Assembly: GCA_963576475.1 (NCBI GenBank)
Contig: OY754973.1
Location: 5,468,893-5,532,892 of the forward strand
DNA length: 64,000 nucleotides
DNA from: Molanna angustata
Lineage: Eukaryota; Arthropoda; Insecta; Trichoptera; Molannidae
Direction of reading: 5' to 3'
The position numbers and the translations under genes are program-made. Positions 16,207 to 28,439 of this stretch are shown here, piece by piece. Each line of letters starts with the position of its first letter. Position 1 is the first letter of the stretch. Below the pieces are notes generated by a model. It searched no databases. It saw only the letters and a list, made by a program, of their open reading frames with translations, and had not been told where the DNA came from.

Positions 16207-16889
16207 ATATGTAATATATACGTAATATCTTCATATTTAAGTAAATCAAATTTCGTTGATTAGTTTGTACATATTATCATAGATAAAAACGCGTTTTATT
16301 AAATAGATCGAGGGATGGATATAAGACAGCTAGAGGACTCCCAATTTAAAAGCATGATATGAAATTGTCAATTTTATTTTAGAATAAGTAAGTTTAAAAC
16401 CGATTTTTGACTGGATGGTGGTGTGTTGCGTTGGGTTCTCCCTGCCTACCCGATCGAGAGAACCCGATCAAGAGAATGGCGTGAGTAGGTAAGTATTTAT
16501 GATTTTATTTCAAATTAAATCTTTCTTTGTTGTCAGTAAATGTAAATTAGTAAATTCATTCTTAACATATAACAGCAACATTCAAATCATTATCACTTTT
16601 AATCTATGAATAACTCAACACTCAGACCACAATAGGTAGGTAATCTCATGTATTAATTTATATCATTTTGTCACGAATGTGATCATAATATAGTAAATGT
16701 TATTTTTGAAAGTAGGTACATTATTAACCATTAATGTGTGATTTTCGTACCTTCTTGTATAATTTAACACCTTACAATAACTGTATTAAATATTATATTA
16801 ACACGCAACAAACTACGTCATGTTACAATTAGTACCACCTCGAATAAATTTTGAAAAGTTTTTACTCTCCGCTTCTATGAAAGATTGAG

Positions 16890-17262
16890 ATTACGGGACA
16901 ACAGGGACGTACGGGACTAGAAAGGATAATCGTTGACGGTTGCGTTCTCCCGATATTGCGTTCACAAACAAAACGCTACATATTTTAGCAATCACACAAA
17001 GCATACATACATACATATATACCATCACGTCATGTCCCTCACGGCCCCGACCCCGACCTCTCATTCCATTCCTGTCCGCAATGTATATTTTCTTCGTCAG
17101 GCGTTCCTCATTCATTCTCCCCATGTGGCCAAACCATCTCAATGTGTTCACTTTCATTCTATTAATAACATCTTTCTTTATCCTACATTATTTCCTTACG
17201 TCCTCATTTTTGACCCTGTCATACATCGTTCTATTACAGACTATACTAATGCATCTATATAA
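16890..17262 (-). pseudogene. non-LTR ORF2 tail of the WFGH...LTKKIY type
   Basis: Minus strand encodes MKVNTLRWFGHMGRMNEERL then TKKIY and RNGMRGRGRG. The CATACATACATA run at 17003 is the (ATGT)n 3' tail seen also after the copies at 44.3 and 54.0 kb. Only the end of ORF2 is present. Confidence 0.65.
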
Positions 17263-17329
17263 AAAATGTTATTATACTGTAAATTTCCCGGAAATAAAAT
17301 AAAAAAAAAAAAACTTACGTTTAAGAGAG

Positions 17330-17585
17330 AGCCAAAATAACCGACGTCGAAGTGGAGCTGGGCAGGGCATGTCGCCCAAACCACAGACTCCAGATGGATT
17401 AAGAAAGTGCTATAATGGCGACCTATAACGGGCAAAAGAAGTGTTGGAAGGCCTCAATCAAGTCTGATGATACAAGATGAGTGGCTACAGGCGGATGGAT
17501 ACGGTCTGCTCCAGACAAGGAGCTGTGAAGGTCTTAGGGCCTATGTCCATTACTGGACGAAGGAGGGCTGAAGAAGAAGAAGACG
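17330..17585 (+). pseudogene. RTE-like non-LTR ORF2 C-terminal fragment with 3' tail
   Basis: Plus strand: WAGH-type remnant with a frameshift, then GRPQSSLMIQDEWLQADGYG and later LRAYVHYWTKEG before a stop, followed at once by a GAAGAAGAAGAAGA tail. The end (LxAYVxxWTKEG) is typical for these insect LINEs. Confidence 0.6.
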
Positions 17586-17589
17586 AAAA

Positions 17590-17660
17590 GACGTAGAGGG
17601 CATCAGCTATTTGGGTCTGTGTCCAATATACTCTTCCGAAGAAGTTCAGAAATTGCATTG
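17590..17660 (-). repeat. 3'-UTR scrap of the 58-kb LINE family
   Basis: CATCAGCTATTTGGGTCTGT and TACTCTTCCGAAGAA match, with changes, the segment at 58247-58292. Confidence 0.4.
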
Positions 17661-17674
17661 ATTAGGGAACATAA

Positions 17675-17835
17675 TATGAAGGCATAATTTATTGGTGAAC
17701 ATTGCACCAGCGCATAAAGTTATCACATAAGCCAGCCGATGACAGGTCGTGAGCCCTATAGGTGCATCGAGTTCCTGGTCCTCCTATCATATTCCAATTT
17801 CGTCTCTATTGAGATGTTAAAATTTGTCAACATTT
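17675..17835 (-). repeat. Rep-C fragment (old copy)
   Basis: Shares GCCGATGACAGGTCGTGAGC and TTCGTCTCTATTGAGAT with the young copies at 40-42 kb but with many substitutions. Confidence 0.7.
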
Positions 17836-17839
17836 TAAA

Positions 17840-18520
17840 TATTATGTTTGATGAATAAGATTTTAACTGACATATACGATTAAAGTTCTGTAGGTAATTA
17901 TTGTGGACTGTCAAAATATGAGATACCGAAATGGACTGTATTTGACTAAACCCTTAATATGTATGTTTTTCATTAATTTTCATTTACCATCCATGCATGT
18001 TCACATGTCAACAATTATTTTAACATATTGTTTTCGTTATTTACAGTTGTTATAAATAACTTATTTAATAACGGGATTCCTGTCCGGAAGCGTTTTTAAT
18101 TTCAACATAAACCCGTTGATTTATTCTTGTTCCTGTATGTACAAGTTTGAAATTGACACAAAGGATAATCCCCAGTAATTACCTACTCTCGTATAAATAT
18201 TTGCCAGGATATTATGGGGTTACATCGAAACATGGCTTATCCTACTTCTGAGTCTATATTATTATGTACCTACAACGGTAAATTAGACTGAAATATTATC
18301 ACGTTGAAGTTTTAATGGTTTCATATTTGCATTATTTAATATATTTTTAAATGAGATAAGTGGTGAGTTATGAAATTATTTTTTTACGAGTAAAATAATC
18401 GAAAAATATTAAATTTTCGGTATTTTAAAATTGTGTTTTTGGCCGTAGTCTTCAATCTTTTGGTTGTGACAGCTTCCAATTTTAAGAATATCGTAATGGT
18501 TCGAAATTTTTTTACGCTTC
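17840..18520. other. AT-rich intron DNA, nothing recognised
   Basis: No open frame or repeat copy was seen. Confidence 0.5.
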
Positions 18521-18529
18521 ACTTCCATC

Positions 18530-18896
18530 GTCCTCAAGAGGAAGGCAGTGAGAACCGAACACCTCATTCTTCTATCTTGACACATACATCGCCTCATCAA
18601 AATTGATACACTGTCTCATACATGCTCATCTTACTAGTAATGCAATTTTACTTAAAATTTCTCATCAGGTTTCATGTATAAAATACATACTATGAGTTTC
18701 TTGACAATGTTTTTGTGTTTATGGTGTATTGCGAAAACTTTTGTCCTCTGGGAATCTTATATTTGTTTAACAATCTAATAGAAATGTACCTACTTCATAT
18801 AAATGCATTTAGAGATTGTCAACCACTCAAGTAGAAAAAATGAACGCTTACTATGGTGTGGAGAGTTTAGTGTTGGCCACAACCCACTCGTTTATT
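18530..18896 (+). repeat. Rep-B copy
   Basis: Contains GTGAGAACCGAACACC and CTATCTTGACACATACATCG (shared inverted with 41330-41445) and ends GTGGAGAGTTTAGTGTTGGC then CACAACCCACTCGTTT. Confidence 0.65.
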
Positions 18897-19074
18897 GTTG
18901 ATACCATAGCACATAATATTTAGAGCATATTAGAGAAAAATCTATAAAATATTTGGTTAAAAAATGTCCGAGTAACTCAAAACTAGATAAGAACAATAAA
19001 AAAAATTAAAACATGATTTTCTTATTTGTAAAATTTACGGTATTTCATGATATATGTTAGTAAATTAAACAACC

Positions 19075-19235
19075 ACCATGGCTGTGTGGTTAATCTTCTG
19101 AATTATAATGAATCCATTTGTGCGGGCGTCCTAGGTTTGATACCCAGCAAAGGAGATATTTTTTCAAATTAATTTCTCACGAAAATATTGCTTCTTTGGG
19201 GTGGAAACACGGGTTATTTGGCAGAAATTGCCATA
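19075..19235 (+). mobile_element. second SINE-like family, copy 1
   Basis: GGCTGTGTGGTTAATC resembles an A box and GGTTTGATACCC a B box about 50 bp later. The following ~80 bp aligns loosely with 19500-19585. This is a different family from the 45088 SINE. Confidence 0.45.
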
Positions 19236-19324
19236 AGGAAATAAGTTTGCCACTAAGATAAGTTTTTTGCCAAACAACTTTCAAAGTTGTCACGATCGCT
19301 TAAATGGAATATTGAAAGATGGAG

Positions 19325-19450
19325 ATGATAGAATTAAAAATAATATGGGCGTGTGTGAGACGATGCGTGGACGTGAATGAAGCGAGAAATGTATGCAAAG
19401 AGAGAGGAGTCAGGTTTTCATTCCTCTCTGCCTACCTCTTATAGGAAAAT
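19325..19450 (+). pseudogene. non-LTR ORF2 tail scrap
   Basis: Reads VRRCVDVNEARNVCKERGVR followed by SFLSAYLL, the same tail as MRRCMDVKEAKHVCENGGVG in the copy at 43965-44345. Confidence 0.5.
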
Positions 19451-19479
19451 GGTGTGATTATATGGAATGGTATCATTAT

Positions 19480-19588
19480 TAATTATGTAGCGAGGTACCG
19501 AATTCAATTCCCATGAGAGAGGAAATTATTTTGAAATAATTCCTCTCGCAATTTATTGCATCTCTGTGCCAGAAACACTCGTTTAATG
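19480..19588 (+). mobile_element. second SINE-like family, copy 2 (fragment)
   Basis: It has a B-box-like GAATTCAATTCCC and then AGAGGAAATTATTTTGAAAT, parallel to the 19130-19210 segment of copy 1. The head is missing. Confidence 0.35.
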
Positions 19589-19599
19589 GAAAAAAATCT

Positions 19600-21960
19600 T
19601 CAAAATAAAATGGTATATTTTACAAGAAGCAAAAAAATATTAATTGTTCCTTTGTATTGCCTATATACTTTTTAGTATAAGGCCCTTTTACACATCGAGC
19701 ATGCAGATGTACTCAAATGCACACTAAATTACGCTAACGAATAAAACACGAAAAAATATCGTATTTTACCAAATTTGTGATATACCTACAACATTTATTC
19801 GCAAAGAAAAGGTATAAACCTTATCCAGTTCCATATTCACTTTCGATTGAAGTAAAAATCTACGTCATAGGCCTTGCAGTTTTTTAGTTACCTACTTAGA
19901 ATAAAATAGTAAAAAGGATTTTACAAAAACTAATTTTACAACATTCAAATTTCAAAAAACTCACGCAATAGAATAAATATGTCAAAATAAACTGTTCTTT
20001 ATTTAAAAAAACTTACCTTTTGATGGTACTGTGGAAAAGATTTCACAACATTTACTACTTAGCCTAATATAGCCTCTTAACGAAATTACAAATGCCTTCA
20101 AAGTTTGCATTCATTGTTATGTTATAAAAAATTATGTATTGGGAAAAGTTAATAATTGGGAATTTCAAGTTTTTTTTTGCGAACACACTAAATTGATTTT
20201 GTCAAGTGGCAATATTTTTTTATAATGATCAGTAAGTTTTATGTCAAATTCTTTCTTTTTGCCTACACCTATCGAAGCGATACGGCCAGTGTAGAAAATG
20301 GCGTCCGACATTACATAAAATTTCTGAATTTGGGGTAAGTTTGTTTTATGTGTTCGTGTGACAAGATAGTTTGCGAGAGATCATTTTTCAAACCAATAAT
20401 CCTGTTTTCTTTTCCATAATCTAGATGCTGATATAAATGTCAGACATCCCAAATTCAATCCTACCTTAATATTGCACACCCACTCTGATGAGCATATTTT
20501 TTTTATAAATTTTGCAATTGGATTACTCGAATGTAATTTCATTTATTTTACCATTGGAAGCCTATTTTTTTGGATATTATTTTTCAATTACCATGCCTGG
20601 ACGTACATAACGATGAAATGTACTACAATTATTTCTACCTGATCTAAAATTTTATAACATATGATGCCAAAGGAGTCATGTATAATGAATTGTCAGTGAC
20701 AATCTTCTACGTAGTCAAAAATTAATAAGGACACAAACAGATTTCTTCACTTGGATTTTTATTGTAACATAGAGGGATCAAGATCCAAATAGTCAACGAG
20801 AATTTCAAAATTTAAATACATCTTCTACCACCGGATTCATTTGAAGATATTGGTCATCGAAGGGAACTTCTTATTCATGCTGCGAGTCGATATTGTTATT
20901 TAAAATGTTTACTCCATAGCTGTATGATGAGTTTTATCTTTATGATTTAATGTCTGAAACTATATGAATGTGAATCCATTATGTTTGAACCTCGTATAAA
21001 TTGGAATCATGATTTTGAGTGTGATATGAAAGAGATTTTATTAGGTTTGATTACGACGTAGATTCATGATGTATGTAAATTTCAATCTTTAACATTATTT
21101 TTATATTAAATATTTAAAATTTCATTTTTGTATTCAATTTCATTTTCCTCTTATAGGAAATAGTTATTATTAACCAAACAAATTTTGATATTTTAGAGTC
21201 ATACATTATATTTTTATTTATACAATAAAATGTAAATATCTCAAAGTGCGTTTTCTCTCTATTTTCCCAATGCAGTACATCATATCTCTCATATTAATTT
21301 GATACTTTTATCTAATTTAATTTAATTTGTTTAAATTCATTTTGTCTTCATATATATTCACGATTAAAACATGACCCTGAAATTAAAATTTTCACGAGTC
21401 TCATTGTCTCTATCGCTGACTGTTGGTGGAAGGAAGTGTTGGAGCATGTATTGTGAACTGAATAAATACGTTGAACCATTTGTAAAGGTTACAATCATAT
21501 TAAAAACTGTTCCAATATCACACACCTTCTCATCATGTAAATATGTGTTTATCAAGTAAAATATTGCTGTTTATATGCAAGATATAATTATTTTGCAATG
21601 CATTTCATGGATATTTTTATCTACATAGATTCACATAAGGCTAAGCGTGCAAACCATACATAGGTATTTGACTATATCCATTATATTAAGTATCCATCAT
21701 ACATCATAGTATGCCTAAATAGTATTTCTATTTGAAACTATCCAATGTACATAAATTACCTACTAAATTATCTGATATGTCAACGTCCCTTTAACTAATA
21801 AATGTCCCTCGATAACAACATCAACCGTTTGATCGAATATAGTACTCTTACTACGTAAATGAACTCCTTCCAACGTTATTTTTAAGATACTTAAACTTCT
21901 TATTAAATAGTTAATTAAGATCGATTATACTGCAATGCAGGTTGTAAGTACTTATGTAAA
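19600..21960. other. AT-rich intron DNA, nothing recognised
   Basis: Short AT-driven frames only. No motif, tandem repeat or known repeat copy was recognised. Confidence 0.5.
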
Positions 21961-22077
21961 ATTAATTTAATTTTGAGGATATACATATTACATAAATCCA
22001 GGCGTATTCAGGTTATACATATTGAATTGTTCCAGGAGTTTATATATATTTTTTTTATAATATTATTCATTCAAACC

Positions 22078-22290
22078 ATAACGGCATATCACACTATGTT
22101 GGGTAACCAGCGACAGGTGTGCGAGTCTGCATTTACTCATGAAAAGGAAGCACAGCAAATGCGTGAATTCCCACACACCAGTCTCGCCTCACCTTGAAAG
22201 TCAACCTTCAGAATGGGTGGTAAACAAAATTGCTGAGCTATGTGAGATGCTATTGTTGCCTGTTGTATTTTCGATTTACAGGAAGAGTAG
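22078..22290 (-). repeat. Rep-A copy
   Basis: Reverse complement of the Rep-A core: GGTAACCAGCGACAGGTGTG, TTCAGAATGGGTGGTAAAC and TTGCCTGTTGTATTTTCGAT. It spans the whole family consensus. Confidence 0.7.
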
Positions 22291-22619
22291 AAGCACCATT
22301 CTAAGCCGGTGTGTCACAGCACCTTTATGTATTACGATAAGCAATTTACCCAAATTATTGAATGGAGAATAATTTCAAATAACGTTTTTTTTTGTTTTTT
22401 TGCAGTCTGTTCTGTTACAATAACAATAATGGCTCATTGCATTGCCCTACTTTATAAAATAAACATAGGAACGGTTTTATAGACAAAAAATCAATTTGCT
22501 TTAGCTATGTTTGTATAGTTTGTCCAAGCTTGACTATGGTGTGACTCATCAGAAAAATATGCGACACATTTGAAACCCGTCGATATTTTTCTCATACTTT
22601 TATAACATATTTATATTCT

Positions 22620-22900
22620 TCTTCTTCGTTTAGTGGACCTAGTTGGTCTGTTCTTCAGAAACTATACCTCCTGGGATGACGAAGTCCAACTATCCTTCCA
22701 TCTCTTGGGTGGTCTTCCGGGAAGGCGGCGGCCATAGGGAATTTCATTCGCCGCTATATACGCAAGTCTATCACTGTCCATCCTGACTACGTGGTCCCTC
22801 CATTGTCTTCTTTTGGATCTACTCCACCGAACGATTTCCTCTATTCACACGTTTTCTTTATTTAAACATTCCGAACATGATCTCGGAGAGATTTTCTAGT
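22620..22900 (-). pseudogene. non-LTR ORF2 tail scrap
   Basis: Across frames the minus strand gives RRQWRDHVVRMD-like and then an IPYGRRLPGRPPKRW-like series (seen as GGCGGCGGCCATAGGGAATT on plus), the C-terminal pattern also at 26.6 and 42.2 kb. Confidence 0.5.
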
Positions 22901-22927
22901 GATATATTATGTGTTGGAGTCCCCTTT

Positions 22928-22949
22928 GGGGGGGGGGGGGGGGGGGGGG
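22928..22949 (+). repeat. 22-base G homopolymer
   Basis: Uninterrupted G run inside a GC-rich ~130-bp patch (22905-23060), in DNA that is otherwise about 70% AT. Length may be unreliable. Confidence 0.9.
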
Positions 22950-24187
22950 CGGAGTGCACCGGAGGGGAGTTGTGAGAGGAACCAACTGGGAGGATCATCT
23001 CAATCCTGACTTACTGGTCTGGGAAGGGAGTTTAGGACGCTGCCGACACGATAGAAGAAGAAAGCCAAAAATGACTAAAAACTGCTTCGCGGTCGGGCGG
23101 GAGAATATAATTGTAATATTTTTTTTTACTAAACAAATAAAAGGAAAGAAGAATTATGTGTAACACATGTCATGTTTACATTTTATTAACATGTCGATTT
23201 CCTCTCCTTGTCCTTTCGCAATCCTTTTTTTTTTGTTTTCTAATCTTCATCTTTTTTTTGGTCGATCGCATTCGGAATATAAGTTAACAAACATACTTAT
23301 TTAGGTAATGTTTTAGTTCTGCTGTCATGCCTGCTGTCATTCTTTTCCATAATGCTTTATTTTACATTTTGTTAATGCAAAAATGTTTTTCTTCTTGTTT
23401 CTTATATTGATGTTTATGTTCTTTTTTAATTAAATCGATTGAAATTTCTATCGCATGATGTAAAAGCGTAGTGAAAATATATTGAAATTGTATGTCTTAA
23501 AACAGGAATTATTCCTAGTTAGATAGACATAGGTAAAGTGATGGAATGATGCCAATCAGGGAGCACCCATGGTTTATTATTATTATTTTGTTTAATATGT
23601 TTTTTGAATTGTATATTTTTTGTTTGTTTTTATATAAATACTGAGTGGTCTCTGTGGTGTATTGTTTCTGTAAGTTTTCTTTTCTTATGTTAAATAAATA
23701 TATTATTATTATGATTATTATCTGCAATGAATATTTTTTCATTTTTATTCTTTTGTTGATGTTAAATATACATATATGTATGATATATAATTTTGTCATA
23801 CTTTGTAATCTGGTTGGCAAAAAGGCGGCCAGTTAGCATTATATTTGTTACAAAAAAATATATAAAAAATAAATATTTTCACATTGAATCATACCAAAGT
23901 CAAGCGTGGACAGCCTATATTATATTGGTTGATTATACTGCGAAATTTTTAATTAACAAGCCCATTGGACCGATGCCAATTACTCTGATGCCATTTATTA
24001 CGAACAGTATCAAGAAACAATTTTTTTAGTCTTTTATTATACAAAAAATCGTGAAAATTTTAAATAAAAATATATTAATACCTATACGTTGATTTACTTT
24101 GCAACCGGTTTGAAAACCAGACATTATTGTACCTACATTGTTTTTTTAGTAGTCTATAATTGACAAAGCCGACCTAAGAAAATGTAT

Positions 24188-24650
24188 TTTTTTATTTATT
24201 TTTATTTATTTATTTATTACAACAAGGAATGCCACACCCTTACAGGGAGACCCAAACCAGTATGGCATGAAAAATACAAATACAAAAGTAGGTAATATAC
24301 AAATAGAATACAAAAAAAAACAATTTTTAACAACAATTAATTTTACAATCACAAACTTAAAATCTAAACGTAATAAAATTTAAGAAACAGTTCATACTGA
24401 CATTGAAGACGTCAACTTCGCTTGACAAAATGTTGAACATTGTGACGGCCCTATGTATGTATGTATTGGAGACATGACTAAAATATTTGTTCGACTGTAC
24501 GGCTGCAGAAACAATGTATGATTTCTTCCTCTTGTATAATTTACCGGAGCATGTATGCCTATTTCACCGAGTAAACTTGGATTATATACTAACCCATTTA
24601 CTAGCTGAAAGAAGTATTTCAATCGTCTGACAAACTAATCGTCTGACAAG
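24188..24650 (-). pseudogene. non-LTR retrotransposon 3' end (ORF2 C-terminus, UTR, AAATA tail)
   Basis: The minus strand encodes KYFFQLVNGLVYNPSLLGEI, later TLFLQPYSRTNILVMSPIHT, stopping after LTSSMSV. It is followed by ~190 bp of UTR and an (AAATA)n tail at 24188-24215. The LxN-L-CP-LL and R-TN-SPI pattern is the ORF2 end of Jockey/CR1-superfamily LINEs. Confidence 0.7.
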
Positions 24651-24874
24651 ACATAGGACCCAATTAAAGGTTTTTTTGTGTTTGTGAACACTCAAAGGTA
24701 CATAAATCTAAATAAAATCACTCTTATTGAAATTCACCCCCTCCCTTTCTGACGAACCACAAAAAATAACCTTTGAGATTGGTCCAGCGGATTTGCACGT
24801 GTTCAAAAATTCAATATAACCTCTTCATTTTATAATTATACGAAACCATTATTATACACGCTAGCATAACACTA

Positions 24875-25256
24875 CCCAGTATTCAGTAAATATTGTAACT
24901 AAAATAGGAACTTACTAAAATTGTAGTTATTAGATTCACGGTCTTATTTCAGCGTTATAAAATATCAACTTGGACTAAATGGAATAGGAACGTACCTATA
25001 TTGGCCGGAACGTTCTCAAAAGGTTACTGAATTAGACGTATTTTGAATAATTATGAAAATTTCATAATTTTCATGATTATTCATAATACTTCTGATTCAG
25101 TAACTATGTAAGAACGTTCCGGCCAAAATAGGTACGTTCCTATTCCATTTAGTCCAACTTGATATTTTATAACGCTGAAAAAAGACCGTAAATTTAAAAT
25201 CTGCAATTTTAGAACGTTCCTAATTTAGTTCTAATAGATACTGAATACGGCGTATT
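24875..25256. mobile_element. foldback MITE with ~165-bp inverted arms
   Basis: Left (GTATTCAGTA...GGAATAGGAACGTACCTAT, GGCCGGAACGTTCT) and right arms are near-perfect reverse complements around a short centre near 25063 that reads AATTATGAAAATTTCATAAT. No coding capacity. Target duplication not resolved. Confidence 0.8.
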
Positions 25257-25384
25257 AAGCTCTAAAAACTCAGTTCTTTATACTATCTTGACATTATCTC
25301 TATTATATGGACAGGCAAGGAGAACGGAGCACCATATACTTTTGTCTCACATTCTTACATTGTTTCATTCCATTTAGATCAGTT

Positions 25385-26070
25385 GTTACCATGAAGGTCC
25401 TTTACAACTCTCTTGTTAGGAGTCACCTGGAATTTGGATCTGTGGTTTGGAACCCTCACTATACGACATCCCTACATTGACAGAATCGAAAGAATTCAGG
25501 GTAAGTTTGCTTCACATCTTGATTTTCTTCTTGGTATTAGTTTTAGTAATTATTCTGAATCAATCCATTTTCATAATTTGGTTACTCTGGCAAACCGCAG
25601 GACTCTACTTGATATTCTTTATTTGTTTAAGTTAGTTAATAATTTTGTGGATTCCTCAGACTTGCTTAAAAAATCTGTTTTCACTGTCCGAGCAGAGCAA
25701 CCCGATATCCAAACATCTTCTACATTCCCAAGTGTATTAATAACTACACCCAGAATGGTTTTGTGCACCGTGCTTGCACGGTATACAATGCATTCTTTAA
25801 TACACTCGACATCTCTGCGAGTTCCCTCAGTGTGTTTAGGTCAGCTGTCTCCTCCAATCTTACGTAGTGCTTTGGTCTGAGCAGCTTTTGTTTTGCTTTT
25901 TATATGTATAGTCAAGTTTGTATGTATTTTTAATTTGTATTTTTTGTGGTTGTTCTATTGATTAATGTATGGAGTTTTCACTGGTCCACTAACTTAGCAA
26001 TGCATTGTTGTTTTTTATGAATTGTATTGACTGTATAACTCTCTATGAAGAATAAATAAATAAATTAATT
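25385..26070 (+). pseudogene. non-LTR retrotransposon 3' end (ORF2 C-terminus, UTR, AAATA tail)
   Basis: Translated through one early and one later frameshift: KVLYNSLVRSHLEFGSVVWN, RIERIQGKFASHLDFLLGIS, RRTLLDILYLFKLVNNFVDS, then NGFVHRACTVYNAFFNTLDI. This is the thumb and C-terminal part of a Jockey/CR1-superfamily reverse transcriptase. A ~180-bp UTR ends in AATAAATAAATAAATT at 26050. The polymerase core is absent. Confidence 0.75.
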
Positions 26071-26574
26071 AAAAATACACGCTCGTCTGTTATTTAATCT
26101 TCGTGCGTTTTTATTTCCTTTGAAAATGGTCGTGCCAATTATTTTCTAAGTCAGTTTATTTTAAATGTTTCATTTACTGGAACAAACAGTCATATAATTA
26201 TTTGAGGTGTTTATTTAGTGTATTTATATTTAACAAGAGTGTGTTACATAATATAATCTATCAAAATGAATGATTATCTGAACAATCATTGTGTTTTCAC
26301 ATTAAAGCGATACATTACGCCTTTCCCCTCCGAGCGAAAGTATTAGAGCACGTTTACAAAAATAAAGTTATCATAACAGAAATCTGTGAATTTTCAATGC
26401 CGACATAACAATCGCACGCAACCAGTGTTAATTACGAAGAAAACTTAAGGGTGCTAACTCTAAAGTAAGGGAGAACTTAACTCTTACAAATAGGTTAAAT
26501 GACTATGGGTTGTGTAAACTTGACATATTAAAACTATCAAATGCACTTAGAATTTCCATGTTATTTATTTATTT

Positions 26575-26800
26575 GTGTTTGGAGTAGAGCTAGGAGAAGA
26601 TTTTGGAGGGACTATGTCAACAGGGTGGACGCATCTCGTATCCCATCCATAACGGTTAACGAAATCCCACCAGGGCATCGCCTCCCCGGAAGATCAACGA
26701 AGAGGTGGAGGGATAGCTGGACCTCAGCTTCACAGGAATAACTTTCTTGAAAAAAACAGATCTAAGATCAAATATAAGAAAAAGAAGAAGAATATATGTA
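26575..26800 (+). pseudogene. RTE-like ORF2 C-terminal fragment with 3' tail
   Basis: Reads RARRRFWRDYVNRVDASRIP, then VNEIPPGHRLPGRSTKRWRD and SWTSASQE with a stop, followed by an A-rich tail ending AAGAAAAAGAAGAAG. Confidence 0.65.
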
Positions 26801-27129
26801 CATGTGTACAAAGGCGGGTTTATTTTCATAAGGCAATTTCTTCCAACAACCCGACCAACGTGAAATCTTTGAAGTTGAATTGGTACAATTAGAAAAAATA
26901 TATAAAATAATCAAATAGACAAGTAATAAAAAAATACAACGAGGAAAAAATAAAATAGAGTAAAAAAATAATAATAAAAATGAGAAAAAGAAGGAGGTAT
27001 GTTCAGGAACTATTTGACAGAAAGTTTTTTTTTGTTTACCTTTAAATATTTGAATGGATTTGAGATGACGTTACTTCAACACTTAGGCCATTCCATAGTT
27101 ATTAAGTGTAAATATTACATAATATTAAT

Positions 27130-27860
27130 AATAGGTATTGCCCATCCGAATTTCATAAGAACGGAAGCTGCAGACTCTGAAAGAGAAAAGTTAGAAGTGG
27201 ATCCAAGACACATGACTGTTTAGTCACATGCCTCCGATGGCGAGATCAAAATAGAGAAAAAATATCCTGATAACGACATCCCCATTCAAGTGCCGCTAGA
27301 AAGGGCAAGGCAAAAATACTGGATTGATAAGTACAGTGGAGGTCGAAACGAGCTGTGGGAGACTTTGAGACCGGGACACCATCTACCCTACTACACATGG
27401 AAGACACTGTCACAGATGGAGAGGAGGGAGATCGCGATCCACTTCCACGCCGGCGACGCTATAGAGCCCATTGGCCCTGTTCACCACCGGACGCAGCCGC
27501 AACATCGGACAAACACAAAATATCCACCATCCATCGGGTTCAACCAGATGGAGAGGAGGATGGGCCACTCAAAATAAACACCTAACAGCGGACCCACAAC
27601 CCGAGTAACTGGTTTTGACCTGCCACTGAGGGTTTGGATACAGCCAAACAATGTGAGAACAGAGCAGGGCTGCTGTAACTATTTAGATTGGGGTTAATCT
27701 TGACTGAGTTTGGAGATGAGCAGTCGGTGAAAGAAATTAAGTGGAAGCCTCCAAGACGTCCACGAGGCGAAACCAGAGGCGATGAACTGGTTCTTAGCGC
27801 TGGATCCGAGACTTTAAAATCTGATATAAAACCATGTTAAGTAGGTGTCACAAGGTGTAA
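27130..27860 (+). other. GC-richer block with open frames, unrecognised
   Basis: About 45-50% GC in AT-rich surroundings. One frame (27290-27577) reads RARQKYWIDKYSGGRNELWE through a histidine-rich end, with no start context and no motif I know. It may be a decayed transposon gene or a non-coding transcript. I cannot assign it. Confidence 0.3.
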
Positions 27861-28439
27861 AAATAATTTGTACAGGTAGGATATTAAATGAGAAGTAGAT
27901 GTATCTTGGGATTTCTGGGAGGTTCAAAATGATTAGCATCTGTTTATCTACCTAATCATGGTACAGGAATGTTTGTAAGATATGGTTGAGGCAAATGACT
28001 TGCTGTTGAAACGTATAGGAGAGAAAATGCCTAACCATTACATTATTAATTTACATTGTGTTTTTTGTGATGCTACTTGTTTTTTTTACCTACTGTCAAT
28101 GAGTCCACCACATTATGTAAACATTCGTTTTTATATTTTTCGTCAAGTGTGCATATAGTTTATTATATTTTTGCACAATAAAACTGATAGACTTAAAACT
28201 GACACATAAGTCTACATTAAAGAAGAAAAAGACAAACTATGTCAAATAGTTTTTAATTTGAATATAATCGTTGTGAAGAGTCCAGTAATGGCCACAACTC
28301 CGATTTTTTATATATTGTCATCAAAATGAAATGTGTAGATAGTGAAAATTAAGCAATATATGATGATATAATAAATGGTGTAAATTTGATCGAACAAAAG
28401 TATTGAGAAGATTCTAGTGTTGGTCTCATCCCATTCGTT

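Larger units (their letters stand above)
22514..23921 (+). mobile_element. TIR DNA transposon relic (TA target type), copy 2
   Basis: Left end (TCCAAGCTTGACTATGGTGT and GACTCATC at 22522-22550) and right end (CATACCAAAGTCAAGCGTGG at 23890) are the inverted ends of the element at 12258-13747 and have nearly the same spacing (1.41 against 1.49 kb). Its interior differs: a LINE tail, a G run and AT-rich DNA. Confidence 0.55.

Noticed and set aside
24392..24622. Free-standing 76-codon gene
   Set aside because: It is the C-terminus of a LINE ORF2, followed by its UTR and AAATA tail.
27290..27585. Frame RARQKYWIDKYSGG... as a host gene exon
   Set aside because: No splice borders, start context or recognisable domain; left as an unidentified block.
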